Positions 16,620-25,132 of a stretch of 35,984 nucleotides of DNA are shown here, one piece after another. The stretch is from Sterolibacteriaceae bacterium (lineage in GTDB: Bacteria; Pseudomonadota; Gammaproteobacteria; Burkholderiales; Rhodocyclaceae). Under the pieces are notes generated by a model. It searched no databases. It saw nothing but the letters and a program-made list of their open reading frames with translations, and was not told the DNA's origin. Position numbers and translations under genes: made by a program. The stretch spans positions 1 through 35,984 of the forward strand of contig JANYCD010000041.1 in NCBI GenBank assembly GCA_025360425.1. Reading direction: 5' to 3'. Every line of letters starts with the position of its first letter. The first letter of the stretch is position 1.

Positions 16620-18032
16620 TTATCCCTGCTCTTCCGTTCCCTTGGAATCATCCAGAGCCAATTCCTGAATTTTTCGGGTGATGGTATTGCGTCCGATGCC
16701 CAGCAGTTGGGCAGCTTCAATGCGCCGCCCACCGCTCGCTGCCAGTGCGCGCTGAATCAGGTTGCCCTCGAAAGCCCGGGTCAGAATCTCGAATACTTTG
16801 CCGGGCTGGGCCGCAATCAGGCGGTCTGCTTCGCCGCTGAGCGCATCAAGCCAGTTACTCGGCGCAGTGCTCGCCGTCTGCTCGCGCAATTCACCGGGCA
16901 GGTCGGCGACGTCCACCGTCTGTCCCGGAGCCATGACAGTGAGCCAGTGGCAGAGGTTCTCCAGTTGCCGCACATTGCCCGGAAAATCGAGGCCGGAAAG
17001 GTACTTGAGAGCGGTCTCGGACAGGCGTTTCGGTTCGACACCCAATTCCTGGGCGCTATGGGCAAGGAAGTGGCGTGCGAGCAAAGGAATGTCGTCGCGT
17101 CGTTCGCGCAGCGCCGGCAAGCGCAGGCGGATGACGTTGAGACGATGAAACAGATCTTCACGGAACAGACCATCCTTGACCCGTTGTTCAAGGTTCTGGT
17201 GGGTGGCGGTAATCACGCGCACGCTGGCCTTGACCGGTGAATGGCCGCCGACACGGTAGAAGTGCCCGTCGGAGAGCACCCGCAGCAGACGTGTCTGTAA
17301 CTCGGCCGGCATGTCGCCAATTTCATCGAGAAACAAGGTGCCACCGTCGGCCTGCTCGAAGCGGCCGCGACGCTGGGTTGTGGCACCCGTAAAAGCCCCC
17401 TTCTCATGGCCAAAGAGTTCGGATTCAAGCAGGTCGCGGGGAATGGCGGCGGTGTTGATGGCGATGAATGGCGCATCTCGGCGCGGGCTATGGCGGTGCA
17501 GCGCGCGCGCCACCAGCTCCTTGCCAGTGCCGGACTCGCCATTGATGAGCACCGTGGCTTGTGACTGCGACAAACGTCCGATCGCGCGAAATACCTCCTG
17601 CATGGCCGCTGCCTGGCCGAGAATTTCCGGCGCTACCGGTTGAGCAACTGATGTACCCGACTGGTGCTTCGTTTCCTCGATGGCGCGTCGGACCAGGGCC
17701 ACCGCCTGATCAACATCAAACGGCTTGGGCAGATATTCATAGGCACCGCCTTGAAACGCCGCGACGGCGGAATCCAGATCTGAATAGGCGGTCATGATGA
17801 TGACCGGCAGATCCGGCCACGTTGCCTTTACATGATGCAGCAAATCGAGTCCTGATTGTCCGGGCATGCGAATGTCGGAAACCAGCACCTGCGGGCGTTG
17901 ACCGGCGTCGAGCGCCGCCAGTGCATCTTCAGCAGCGGTGAAGCTTTTGTACGGGATCTCTTCTCGCGTCAGGGCCTTTTCGAAGACCCAGCGGATGGAG
18001 CGGTCGTCATCGACAATCCAGACCGGATTCAT
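16620..18032 (-). CDS. ntrC: nitrogen regulation protein NtrC (sigma-54 activator)
   Basis: A 470-residue response regulator. The receiver domain has the acidic pocket VDDD at 7-10, phospho-acceptor Asp53 (VSDIRMPG) and LPKPFD. The AAA+ domain has Walker A GESGTGKE, the sigma-54 contact loop GAFTGA and Walker B GGTLFLDEIGDMP. The Fis-type helix-turn-helix is at the C-terminus (RRIEAAQLLGIGRNTITRKI). Phosphorylated by NtrB under nitrogen limitation, it activates sigma-54 promoters; matching promoters lie here before glnA and amt. It overlaps ntrB by 4 bases (ATGA). Confidence 0.96.
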   Translation of the reverse strand: MNPVWIVDDDRSIRWVFEKALTREEIPYKSFTAAEDALAALDAGQRPQVLVSDIRMPGQSGLDLLHHVKATWPDLPVIIMTAYSDLDSAVAAFQGGAYEYLPKPFDVDQAVALVRRAIEETKHQSGTSVAQPVAPEILGQAAAMQEVFRAIGRLSQSQATVLINGESGTGKELVARALHRHSPRRDAPFIAINTAAIPRDLLESELFGHEKGAFTGATTQRRGRFEQADGGTLFLDEIGDMPAELQTRLLRVLSDGHFYRVGGHSPVKASVRVITATHQNLEQRVKDGLFREDLFHRLNVIRLRLPALRERRDDIPLLARHFLAHSAQELGVEPKRLSETALKYLSGLDFPGNVRQLENLCHWLTVMAPGQTVDVADLPGELREQTASTAPSNWLDALSGEADRLIAAQPGKVFEILTRAFEGNLIQRALAASGGRRIEAAQLLGIGRNTITRKIQELALDDSKGTEEQG

Positions 18033-19120
18033 TGTGTTTTGCTCTTTTCAGGTTGTCCGCCTGTCAGCGGCATCAGGATACGAAAGCAGGTACGTGCGGG
18101 ACGCGATTCCACTTCGATAGTACCGTGATGCTGCTGCACAAAGCTTTGGGTTAACGTCAGGCCGAGGCCGCTGCCACCTTCGCGGCCCGATACCAGGGGA
18201 TAAAAGATTTTGTCGCGGATCGCCTCGGGTATTCCCGGGCCGTTGTCGATCACTTGCAATTCGAGTGCCAGCGGATAACGCTTCTTCGCCAAAGTTACTT
18301 TTCGCGCCGCGCGCGTGCGGAACACGATTTCACCTTCGCCCTGCATCGCCTGCGCCGCATTGCGGGCGATGTTGAGAATCGCCTGAATCAGCTGCTCACG
18401 GTCGCCAGTCAGATCGGGCAGCGACGTGTCGTAGTCGCGCTGTACGCGCACGCTGGCGAATTCGGCATGGATCAGCTTGCGCACCCGTTCCAGAATCTCA
18501 TGGATGTTCACTTGGGCTGGCTGCATCGTGCGGTGCGAAGACAGCAGTCTTTGCATCAGGCCTTGCAGCCGGTCGGATTCGCTGATGATGACCTGCGTGT
18601 ACTCGCGCAATGACGGATTGCTCAGTTCGCGTTCGAGCAACTGGGCGGAACCGCGAATACCCCCCAGCGGATTCTTGATTTCGTGGGCGAGATTGCGAAT
18701 CAGCTCACGGGTCGCCTGTTGCTGCACCGCTTCTCTTTCCTCGCGCGCAGCGCGCAACTGGTGATCGATGGGACGAAGCTCCAACAGCAGCCTCGCGCCC
18801 GCACTTTCAATGGGTGTCACCGTGCAGTCCAGATGCATGGCCGGTTGTTCGGCACGCGTGACCTCAACATTGTGACCGGTGTAGCTCCAATTGTTTTTCA
18901 ACGCGTTATCGAGCGCTGCCGCGAGAACCTTTGACGGACCCAGTAGCTGCGAAAGCGATAATCCCAACCATGCGCGCTGGCTAATGCCGAAGAGATTTTC
19001 GGCGGCAGGATTGACGTGGCGAATCAATTGCCGATCATCACTCAGAATAACGGCCGACGAAAGCAGATCGAGTCCCGCGAAGGAAGCTGCGGGGATAGAA
19101 GATGGATCCACATTATTCAT
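18029..19120 (-). CDS. ntrB: nitrogen regulation sensor kinase NtrB
   Basis: A 363-residue cytoplasmic histidine kinase. It has a PAS-like sensor (about 10-110: AVILSDDRQLIRHVNPAAENLFGIS), an H-box NLAHEIKNPLGG with phospho-accepting His146, and an ATPase domain with N box (NIARNAAQAM), G1 (VIDNGPGIP) and G2 (GREGGSGLGLTL). PII controls it: it phosphorylates NtrC when nitrogen is short and dephosphorylates it otherwise. I start at the ATG at 19120 (MNNVDPSS); the frame extends eight codons further. Confidence 0.94.
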   Translation of the reverse strand: MNNVDPSSIPAASFAGLDLLSSAVILSDDRQLIRHVNPAAENLFGISQRAWLGLSLSQLLGPSKVLAAALDNALKNNWSYTGHNVEVTRAEQPAMHLDCTVTPIESAGARLLLELRPIDHQLRAAREEREAVQQQATRELIRNLAHEIKNPLGGIRGSAQLLERELSNPSLREYTQVIISESDRLQGLMQRLLSSHRTMQPAQVNIHEILERVRKLIHAEFASVRVQRDYDTSLPDLTGDREQLIQAILNIARNAAQAMQGEGEIVFRTRAARKVTLAKKRYPLALELQVIDNGPGIPEAIRDKIFYPLVSGREGGSGLGLTLTQSFVQQHHGTIEVESRPARTCFRILMPLTGGQPEKSKTQ

Positions 19121-19170
19121 GTGGACAGTTTCAGCAAGAAGCAAGCCATTGTGGCGCCCGCCTTAATGCT

Positions 19171-19608
19171 TCAGCGTAACTTTGACAGCTCGCGTTGCAA
19201 TTCGACCAGGTTGCGCTCATGCAGCGCAATACGATCCTTGATGGGTTTTAGAACGTCTTGCGGCGTGGCGGGGTTATTGCGTTCCGCCAGATTTTTCTTG
19301 GCTTCCTCAAGATTTTTTTGTTCGGTCTCCGTTTCCCGCTGCACGATGGCACGCCGGTCACTGTCGCGACCGCGCTGGATTTCCGAGCTCACCTTGGGAA
19401 AGTCGGCGGGTGTTAACGTTGCGGCAGCGGAGGGCTTGCTGGCTGCCGGGCTTGGGGAAGTGTCGCGCGAGAGTACGATGCAATTGCGATTCTGGGCTTT
19501 GAAATTGGTATAGGTCGAATGCCCCAGATCATCGGTGCATTTGTAAAGCGTGTTGGCATGGGCCACACCACAACCCAAAGCCAGCAAGGCGATAAAACAG
19601 TTTTTCAT
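19171..19608 (-). CDS. DUF4124-domain secreted protein
   Basis: A 145-residue protein with a signal peptide (MKNCFIALLALGCGVAHA, cut before NTLYKC) and a short DUF4124 domain containing YKCTDDLGHSTYTN and a second Cys (RNCIVL). The C-terminal 70 residues are charged and probably a coiled coil (ETEQKNLEEAKKNLAER, LHERNLVELQRELSKL). Function unknown. It lies between glnA and ntrB on the same strand, a recurrent betaproteobacterial arrangement; a strong terminator separates it from glnA. Confidence 0.82.
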   Translation of the reverse strand: MKNCFIALLALGCGVAHANTLYKCTDDLGHSTYTNFKAQNRNCIVLSRDTSPSPAASKPSAAATLTPADFPKVSSEIQRGRDSDRRAIVQRETETEQKNLEEAKKNLAERNNPATPQDVLKPIKDRIALHERNLVELQRELSKLR

Positions 19609-19657
19609 GGCCGGCCAATAGTCATATCAGAAGGCGAAGTGTAGGCCAAGGTGGAGC

Positions 19658-19686
19658 AAAAAAAAAGGACGGGCAAGCGCCCGTCC
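19658..19686 (-). terminator. rho-independent terminator of glnA
   Basis: On the minus strand an 8-bp stem GGACGGGC/GCCCGTCC with a 4-base loop is followed by nine T. It begins 26 bases past the glnA stop and should separate glnA from the downstream DUF4124-ntrBC genes. Confidence 0.92.
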
Positions 19687-19711
19687 CTTTGTCCAATGTA
19701 ACAGTCTGCGT

Positions 19712-21121
19712 TTACAGGCTGTAGTACATGTCAAATTCGACCGGATGGGTCGTCATGCGGAAACGTGTGACTTCTTCCATCTTCAGTTCGATGTAAGCGT
19801 CAAGCATTTCATTACTGAACACACCACCGCGCGTCAGGAACTCGCGGTCCTTGTCGAGATAATCCAGCGCCTGGTCGAGTGAGGAACAGACGGTGGGTAT
19901 CTTCGCATCCTCTTCCGGCGGCAGATCGTAGAGATTCTTGTCCGCCGGCTCGCCGGGATGAATCTTGTTTTGCACGCCGTCGAGACCGGCCATCATCATC
20001 GCCGTGAAGGCGAGATAGGGGTTGGCGGTGGGATCCGGGAAGCGTACTTCGATCCGGCGCGCCTTGTCGCTATGAACGAACGGGATACGAATGGATGCCG
20101 AGCGATTCCTGGCCGAATAGGCCAGCTTGACCGGCGCTTCAAACCCGGGCACCAGACGTTTGTAGGAATTGGTGCCGGGATTGGTGATGGCGTTCAATGC
20201 GCGCGCGTGCTTGATGATGCCGCCGATGTAATGCAAGGCGAACTCGCTCAAACCCGCATAGCCGTTGCCGGCGAACAGGTTTTTGCCGTCCTTCCAGATC
20301 GACTGATGCACGTGCATCCCGGAACCGTTGTCACCAACGATGGGCTTGGGCATGAAAGTCGCCGTCTTGCCATAGCTGTGGGCCACGTTCTGCACTACGT
20401 ACTTCAGCACCTGGGTCCAGTCGGCGCGCCGCACCAGGGTATTGAACATGGTGCCAATTTCACACTGGCCGGCGGTGGCGACTTCGTGGTGATGAACTTC
20501 CACGACGACGCCACAAGCTTCCAGCGCAACGCACATGGCGGCACGAATGTCGTTCAGGCTGTCCACCGGGGGAACCGGGAAATAGCCGCCCTTGACGGTG
20601 GGACGGTGGCCGGTATTACCGCCTTCAAATTTTTCACCCGAAGACCAGGCCGCTTCTTCCGAGTTGATCTTGCAATAGGAGCCGGACATATCGACCTTCC
20701 ATTCCACCGAGTCGAAAACAAAGAACTCGGGTTCCGGTCCAAAGTAGGCGGCGTCGCCAATGCCGGTGCTCTTCAGATAGGCTTCGCCGCGCTTGGCCAG
20801 CGAGCGCGGATCGCGGTCGTAGCCCTTGCCGTCGGCCGGTTCCACCACATCACAGGTCAGCACCAGCGTGGTTTCGTCCATGAACGGGTCAATGTAGGCG
20901 GTGACCGGATCAGGCATCAGTTGCATGTCGGAGGCTTGAATACCTTTCCAGCCAGCAATTGAGGAACCGTCGAAGGCATGGCCATCCTCGAATTTTTCGA
21001 GACCGAAGGCCTTGATCGGCACGCCGACGTGTTGTTCCTTGCCACGGGTGTCGGTGAAACGGAAATCGACAAATTTGACTTCCTGTTCCTTGACGAGCTT
21101 GAGTACGTCTTGCGGGGTCAT
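19712..21121 (-). CDS. glnA: glutamine synthetase type I
   Basis: A 469-residue GSI enzyme, making glutamine from glutamate, ammonia and ATP as a dodecamer. Typical segments are [12 protein letters not shown], the metal-binding [10 protein letters not shown], the catalytic [10 protein letters not shown] and the substrate loop [17 protein letters not shown]. The adenylylation site NLYDLPPEE carries Tyr398, so activity should be tuned by GlnE. The ATG at 21121 has AGGAGA in place; an upstream GTG at 21202 would add 27 residues but lies inside the sigma-54 promoter. Regulation by NtrC is indicated by that promoter and two upstream sites. Confidence 0.97.
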   Translation of the reverse strand: MTPQDVLKLVKEQEVKFVDFRFTDTRGKEQHVGVPIKAFGLEKFEDGHAFDGSSIAGWKGIQASDMQLMPDPVTAYIDPFMDETTLVLTCDVVEPADGKGYDRDPRSLAKRGEAYLKSTGIGDAAYFGPEPEFFVFDSVEWKVDMSGSYCKINSEEAAWSSGEKFEGGNTGHRPTVKGGYFPVPPVDSLNDIRAAMCVALEACGVVVEVHHHEVATAGQCEIGTMFNTLVRRADWTQVLKYVVQNVAHSYGKTATFMPKPIVGDNGSGMHVHQSIWKDGKNLFAGNGYAGLSEFALHYIGGIIKHARALNAITNPGTNSYKRLVPGFEAPVKLAYSARNRSASIRIPFVHSDKARRIEVRFPDPTANPYLAFTAMMMAGLDGVQNKIHPGEPADKNLYDLPPEEDAKIPTVCSSLDQALDYLDKDREFLTRGGVFSNEMLDAYIELKMEEVTRFRMTTHPVEFDMYYSL

Positions 21122-21444
21122 GAGATGCTCTCCTGGCAGTTGATACGGGATATGTTGCAGTTGGAAATACGATGCCACGCTATTTAGCAGATTCTGTGCC
21201 ACAGGCCGGCGGTTTGTCTGGAGTCAGTTGGCGGACAGCAAGCAGAAGGAAAAGGGCGAAAAAACAGTGCCCACCAACCCCCTGATAACTGCTTTTAAAT
21301 TGCCAACTGTCGCCGATGGACCTCGTTCCGCGTCAAGACTGCTTGACTGCGACCCGGAATGACAGACCGTGGGACGCGGTGCATTTTGCCACAACAAAAA
21401 GCCTTGATAAATCCTCAAGCGCACAAAAATGGTGCAAAAACGCC
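21122..21444. other. 323-bp regulatory gap between the CDF gene and glnA
   Basis: No reading frame here looks real. The stretch holds the glnA ribosome site and sigma-54 promoter at the glnA end, and the first NtrC-like site at the far end; the second site runs into the last codons of the CDF transporter. I see no convincing terminator for the CDF gene. A weak sigma-70-like pair (TTATCA-N16-CAAAAT on the minus strand) is possible but not called. Confidence 0.6.
21186..21201 (-). promoter_or_regulatory. sigma-54 promoter of glnA
   Basis: On the minus strand TGGCACA-GAAT-CTGCT fits the full consensus TGGCAYR-N4-YTGCW. Transcription would start about 11 bases downstream, leaving a leader of roughly 55 bases before the ATG. 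Confidence 0.85.
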
Positions 21445-21456
21445 CTACTTTGGTGC
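21421..21456. promoter_or_regulatory. two NtrC-like enhancer sites upstream of glnA
   Basis: GCACAAAAATGGTGC (21421-21435) and GCCCTACTTTGGTGC (21442-21456) each differ by one position from GCACY-N5-RGTGC in one orientation. Their centres are 21 bases apart, two helical turns, and about 250 bases upstream of the sigma-54 start. The second overlaps the 3' end of the CDF gene. Confidence 0.6.
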
Positions 21457-22620
21457 GATCCGACAGTTCAGACTGACACTGCTGAACCACGGGTTATCGG
21501 TCAGGCGCTCTGCCAAGTGCTGCTCTATGCGGGCGATGTGCGCCACGTCCATTGCAATTTCGAACGGCAGAAAAACCTCTGCTTCCAGGCCGCTGCTCAG
21601 ATAGTGAAGCACCGTACGGTCAAAGTTTGGCACCTCTTCACCGAGCATGGTACGCAGGTAATTAAGCAGTATGGCCCGCTCGGGGAGCTCGATCTTTCTT
21701 GTTTGCGGGTCGTGATCATCCTCGTCGTCGACGTGGACCAGGACATCAAGCACTTCGGGATGATCGCTCAACACCTTGGCACGTGCGCTTTCTCCGATCG
21801 TGTGCCCCTCGGACACACTGATTCTGGAGTCGACCAGAATGTGGGCGTCAACCAGCGCCTGATGTCCCATGCGGCGTGTGCGCAATTCATGGAGGCCCAG
21901 CACGCCGGCGGTATTCATGATGGTTGCGCGGATGCGCGCGACCTCTTCTTCCGAAAGCCCGGTATCGATCAACTCACGCATTGCCGTCCAGGCAAATCCG
22001 AAACCGGCCTTGATGATCATGGCGCCGACAATGATGGCCGCTGCCGCGTCGGCAAAATTGAAGCCGGCGAGTGCGCCGCCCACGCCAACCGCGACGACCA
22101 GCGACGACAAGGCATCGGCACGCGCGTGCCACGCGTTGGCGACCAGCATCGGCGAGCGCAGCCGTTGTGCGATGCCCAGCATGTAGCGGAACAGACCTTC
22201 CTTGCCGGCGAGGGTGATCAGTGCCGCCCATATCGCCGCAACGCCAACAGGTGGGGCGGCGCCCAGGTTTTGCAGGCGGCCAGTGGCGGCCATCAAAATG
22301 CCGGCTCCAGTTGCCGCCAGCAGCAAACCCAGCACCAGTGACGCAGCCGTTTCAAACCGGCCGTGGCCATAGGGATGTTCGTCGTCCGGGTCTTCCGAGC
22401 CCTTGTGATTGGCGTAGAGCACGAAGCCATCGGAAACGATATCCGACAAAGTATGCATGGCATCGGCGATCAGACTCTGCGAATGCGCGACGACGCCAAC
22501 GATGACCTGCATCACGGTCAGTACCGCGTTGACCGCGATGCTGACCCAGGTGACACGCTGGCCCTGGCGGAAGCGATCGCCGCCACTCGGTTCGGAAGGG
22601 TGTGGGGAATTTTCGTGCAT
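21445..22620 (-). CDS. cation diffusion facilitator (CDF) metal transporter
   Basis: A 391-residue inner-membrane exporter, probably of Zn2+, Fe2+ or related ions in exchange for protons. The metal-site helices show HSQSLIADAMHTLSD and, later, NAWHARADALSS; the loop DDEHPYGHGRFE is typical. The C-terminal 130 residues form the cytoplasmic dimerisation domain with LRTRRMGHQALVDAHILVD and an extra tail. I start at the ATG at 22620 (MHENSPHP); the frame continues 25 codons upstream, which would overlap the divergent rhodanese start. Metal choice cannot be read from sequence. Confidence 0.9.
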   Translation of the reverse strand: MHENSPHPSEPSGGDRFRQGQRVTWVSIAVNAVLTVMQVIVGVVAHSQSLIADAMHTLSDIVSDGFVLYANHKGSEDPDDEHPYGHGRFETAASLVLGLLLAATGAGILMAATGRLQNLGAAPPVGVAAIWAALITLAGKEGLFRYMLGIAQRLRSPMLVANAWHARADALSSLVVAVGVGGALAGFNFADAAAAIIVGAMIIKAGFGFAWTAMRELIDTGLSEEEVARIRATIMNTAGVLGLHELRTRRMGHQALVDAHILVDSRISVSEGHTIGESARAKVLSDHPEVLDVLVHVDDEDDHDPQTRKIELPERAILLNYLRTMLGEEVPNFDRTVLHYLSSGLEAEVFLPFEIAMDVAHIARIEQHLAERLTDNPWFSSVSLNCRIAPK

Positions 22621-22669
22621 CGCAAGTGTCTGCCTTATACTTTCACCCTCGAATTCTAATTGACCCGCC

Positions 22670-23122
22670 ATGGCCCGACTCACTGAAATTCTCAATCTGG
22701 CGCAGGAACGTGCCCAACAGATGAAGCTGCCTTACGAAGGAGCGTTGACCCCCAGGGAAGCGGCGGAACTGCTGCAACTGACGTCCAACGCCAAACTGGT
22801 GGACGTGCGCACGCGTGCCGAACTCGACTGGGTTGGCCGCATTCCGGAAGCCACTGAAATCGAGTGGCTGGCTTATCCCGGCAATACGTCCAATGCCCAG
22901 TTTGTGCAGCAGCTCAAGCATTCGGTCAGCAGCGAAGCCATGCTGCTATTCATCTGCCGTTCCGGCGCGCGGTCCAGCGCTGCCGCCAAAGCGGCCACCG
23001 ACGCAGGTTTTGCTGATTGCTATAACGTGCTTGAAGGATTCGAGGGCGACAAGGATGCCAATGGTCACCGCGGCACGATCAACGGCTGGCGTTTCAACGG
23101 TCTGCCCTGGTCGCAGGGCTGA
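22670..23122 (+). CDS. rhodanese-domain protein
   Basis: A 150-residue single rhodanese domain. VDVRTRAELDWVGRIPEA is the entry motif and the active-site loop is CRSGARS with the persulfide-forming Cys96. It should carry sulfane sulfur. It is followed after 34 bases by nadA, a 4Fe-4S enzyme, on the same strand. A link to cluster supply or repair is plausible but inferred from position only. Confidence 0.87.
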   Translation: MARLTEILNLAQERAQQMKLPYEGALTPREAAELLQLTSNAKLVDVRTRAELDWVGRIPEATEIEWLAYPGNTSNAQFVQQLKHSVSSEAMLLFICRSGARSSAAAKAATDAGFADCYNVLEGFEGDKDANGHRGTINGWRFNGLPWSQG

Positions 23123-23156
23123 AATCCCCGTACAACCACCACGGGAATCGAGCGAG

Positions 23157-24254
23157 ATGCAAATCGCCACCATCAGTTTTGATCGTTTCAACGCGCTCGC
23201 CGACAAGGACGCGCGTGAGCGCATTCTCGCGGCCAAGGCCAAGCTTGGCAGCAAGGTGGTGCTGCTCTGTCATCACTACCAGCGCGCCGATGTTTACGAA
23301 CATGCCGACATCACCGGCGACTCGCTCAAGCTTTCACGTCTGGCGGGCGAGACCGATGCCGAATACATCGTTTTTTGCGGCGTGCACTTCATGGCGGAAG
23401 TGGCCGACATCATGTCCAAGCCCAACCAGATTTCCATCCTGCCTGACCTTGCCGCCGGTTGTTCCATGGCTGACATGGCCAGCCTCGCCAAGGTCGAACG
23501 GAGCTGGCGCGAACTCGCCGAGGTGCTCAATCCCGACCAGCACGTTACGCCCGTTACTTACATCAACTCGGCGGCCGACTTGAAGGCGTTTTGCGGTGAG
23601 CACGGCGGCATCGTGTGCACTTCTTCCAACGCGCCGAAAATTCTGGAATGGTCATTCGCGCAGCGCGAAAAGGTATTGTTTTTCCCCGACCAGCACCTCG
23701 GTCGCTGGAGCGGTTACAAGATGGGCCTGCCGATGGATGAAATGCTGGTCTGGGATCCCGATCTTGAAATGGGCGGTCTGACGCCCGAGCAAATCAACAA
23801 GGCCAAAATCCTGTTGTGGAAGGGTCACTGCTCGGTGCATCAGATGTTCCAGCCGGCGCACATTCTCAAATTTCGCAATCAGTATCCCGACGGTCTTGTC
23901 ATTTCACATCCCGAATGCGCCTTCGAAGTGTGCCGTCAGTCGGATTATGTTGGCAGCACCGAGACCATCCTGCGTACCGTCAAGGATGCGCCACCCAATA
24001 CACGCTGGCTGGTGGGCACAGAATTGAATCTGGTCGAGCGTCTCGCGCGCGAGGTCAAGCACGAAGGCAAGATCGTCCAGTTCATGGCCACCACGGTGTG
24101 CATGTGTTCGACCATGCAGCGCATCGACCCGCAGCACTTGGCGTGGACGCTGGAGAATCTGGCCGAAGGCAAAGTCGTCAACCAGATCAAGGTGCCGGAA
24201 CACGAAGCGCGGCTGGCCAAGGTTGCGCTCGACCGCATGCTTGACATCTCGTGA
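23157..24254 (+). CDS. nadA: quinolinate synthase A
   Basis: A 365-residue 4Fe-4S enzyme condensing iminoaspartate with dihydroxyacetone phosphate to quinolinate, in de novo NAD synthesis. The substrate-binding LLCHHYQRADVYEHAD and AAGCSMADMA are clear. The three cluster cysteines are in GGIVCTSSNA, SHPECAFEV and TTVCMCSTMQRI. The ATG at 23157 gives the standard length; the frame runs on upstream through the rhodanese gene, which is a shadow. nadB and nadC are not in the window. Confidence 0.96.
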   Translation: MQIATISFDRFNALADKDARERILAAKAKLGSKVVLLCHHYQRADVYEHADITGDSLKLSRLAGETDAEYIVFCGVHFMAEVADIMSKPNQISILPDLAAGCSMADMASLAKVERSWRELAEVLNPDQHVTPVTYINSAADLKAFCGEHGGIVCTSSNAPKILEWSFAQREKVLFFPDQHLGRWSGYKMGLPMDEMLVWDPDLEMGGLTPEQINKAKILLWKGHCSVHQMFQPAHILKFRNQYPDGLVISHPECAFEVCRQSDYVGSTETILRTVKDAPPNTRWLVGTELNLVERLAREVKHEGKIVQFMATTVCMCSTMQRIDPQHLAWTLENLAEGKVVNQIKVPEHEARLAKVALDRMLDIS

Positions 24255-24290
24255 TCGAAATGTAGGAGCGGCGCCCCGCCGCGATGCACT

Positions 24291-24548
24291 TCAGGCAGTC
24301 AATCGCTCCAGCCGCATCAGCCACAGCAGTGCCCCTTCACGCGTTTCCCCGCACATCTCGATCGCAGGCTGCAACCCGCCGCAACACGCGGGCCGCGCCG
24401 GATCATTGAAAATCGCGCAGCGAAAATCATCCATCAGTTGCACACATCTCACCCCGGCTGGTTTGCCGTCAGGCATGCCGGGGATGGGCGAACTGATCGA
24501 AGGCGCGATGCAGCAAGCACCACAACCGGGGCGACATTCAAGAGTCAT
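24291..24548 (-). CDS. YkgJ-family cysteine-cluster protein
   Basis: An 85-residue protein with nine cysteines in the YkgJ pattern: CRPGCGACC near the N-terminus, then GVRCVQL, FRCAIF, PACCGGL and EMC. Such clusters bind zinc or an iron-sulfur centre. Function is not established. Its ATG overlaps the stop of the upstream nucleotidyltransferase gene (ATGA), and it converges on nadA. Confidence 0.85.
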   Translation of the reverse strand: MTLECRPGCGACCIAPSISSPIPGMPDGKPAGVRCVQLMDDFRCAIFNDPARPACCGGLQPAIEMCGETREGALLWLMRLERLTA

Positions 24549-25132
24549 TCGAAAAGATCCACGGGAAGATCGACATCGCGCAGTGCGCCGATATCTTCGC
24601 AGGGCAACAGCGTGATCGATGCGCCGGCGATGATTTGGCGAGCGCCTTCATCACCATCAAGCGCGCGCAACGCCGGGCCGAGTGTCTGTGCAAAGCCGAC
24701 CGGATGACCGCGCTGTGCGTTAACAAGCGGTGCGGCGATAGTTGCTCCATCCACTAGAGCGTGGGCAATCGCGGCCACTGTGGCCGGTTTCAGAAAAGGC
24801 ATGTCACCCAGCGCCACGATCCAGCCTTGTACATCGGGCGTTGCCGCCACGGCTGCAGCCAGACTTGCACCCATGCCGCGCTCGGCTGCGGCCGATGCCA
24901 GCACCGTGATGTCGCTGTGACTCAGCAGTTGCGCCAATTCCTTTTGTTCGGGACGGATCACCGCGATGGTTTGTGCGTTGTCGCCAAGTGCCATTTTCAA
25001 TCCGTCGCGCAACGCCCTGGCCGATGCAAGCGCTACTGGCGTGCCGTCTGGCAACAGGGCGAGCAATTTGTCGGCACCAAAGCGACGCGAGTAGCCCGCT
25101 GCCAGCAGTATGCCGGCTAGTTTAGTGCTCAC
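24545..25132 (-). CDS. MobA/MocA-like molybdenum cofactor nucleotidyltransferase
   Basis: A 195-residue NTP transferase with the signature [13 protein letters not shown] and the metal-binding ALGDMPF, then [10 protein letters not shown] and GDEGARQII. MocA (CTP) and MobA (GTP) attach a nucleotide to molybdopterin; the neighbouring xdhC favours a MocA-type enzyme serving the xanthine dehydrogenase/CO dehydrogenase family. The start is GTG at 25132, overlapping the end of xdhC by 11 bases, so it is probably translationally coupled. Confidence 0.85.
   Translation of the reverse strand: MSTKLAGILLAAGYSRRFGADKLLALLPDGTPVALASARALRDGLKMALGDNAQTIAVIRPEQKELAQLLSHSDITVLASAAAERGMGASLAAAVAATPDVQGWIVALGDMPFLKPATVAAIAHALVDGATIAAPLVNAQRGHPVGFAQTLGPALRALDGDEGARQIIAGASITLLPCEDIGALRDVDLPVDLFE

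Noticed and set aside
21122-21202. Longer glnA start at GTG 21202
   Set aside because: It lies inside the sigma-54 promoter; the ATG at 21121 has a good ribosome site and gives the normal GlnA length.
22621-22695. Extended start of the CDF transporter
   Set aside because: It would overlap the divergent rhodanese start and the family begins near the ATG at 22620.
22815-23156. N-terminal extension of NadA
   Set aside because: It is an out-of-frame shadow of the rhodanese gene; the ATG at 23157 gives the standard NadA start.
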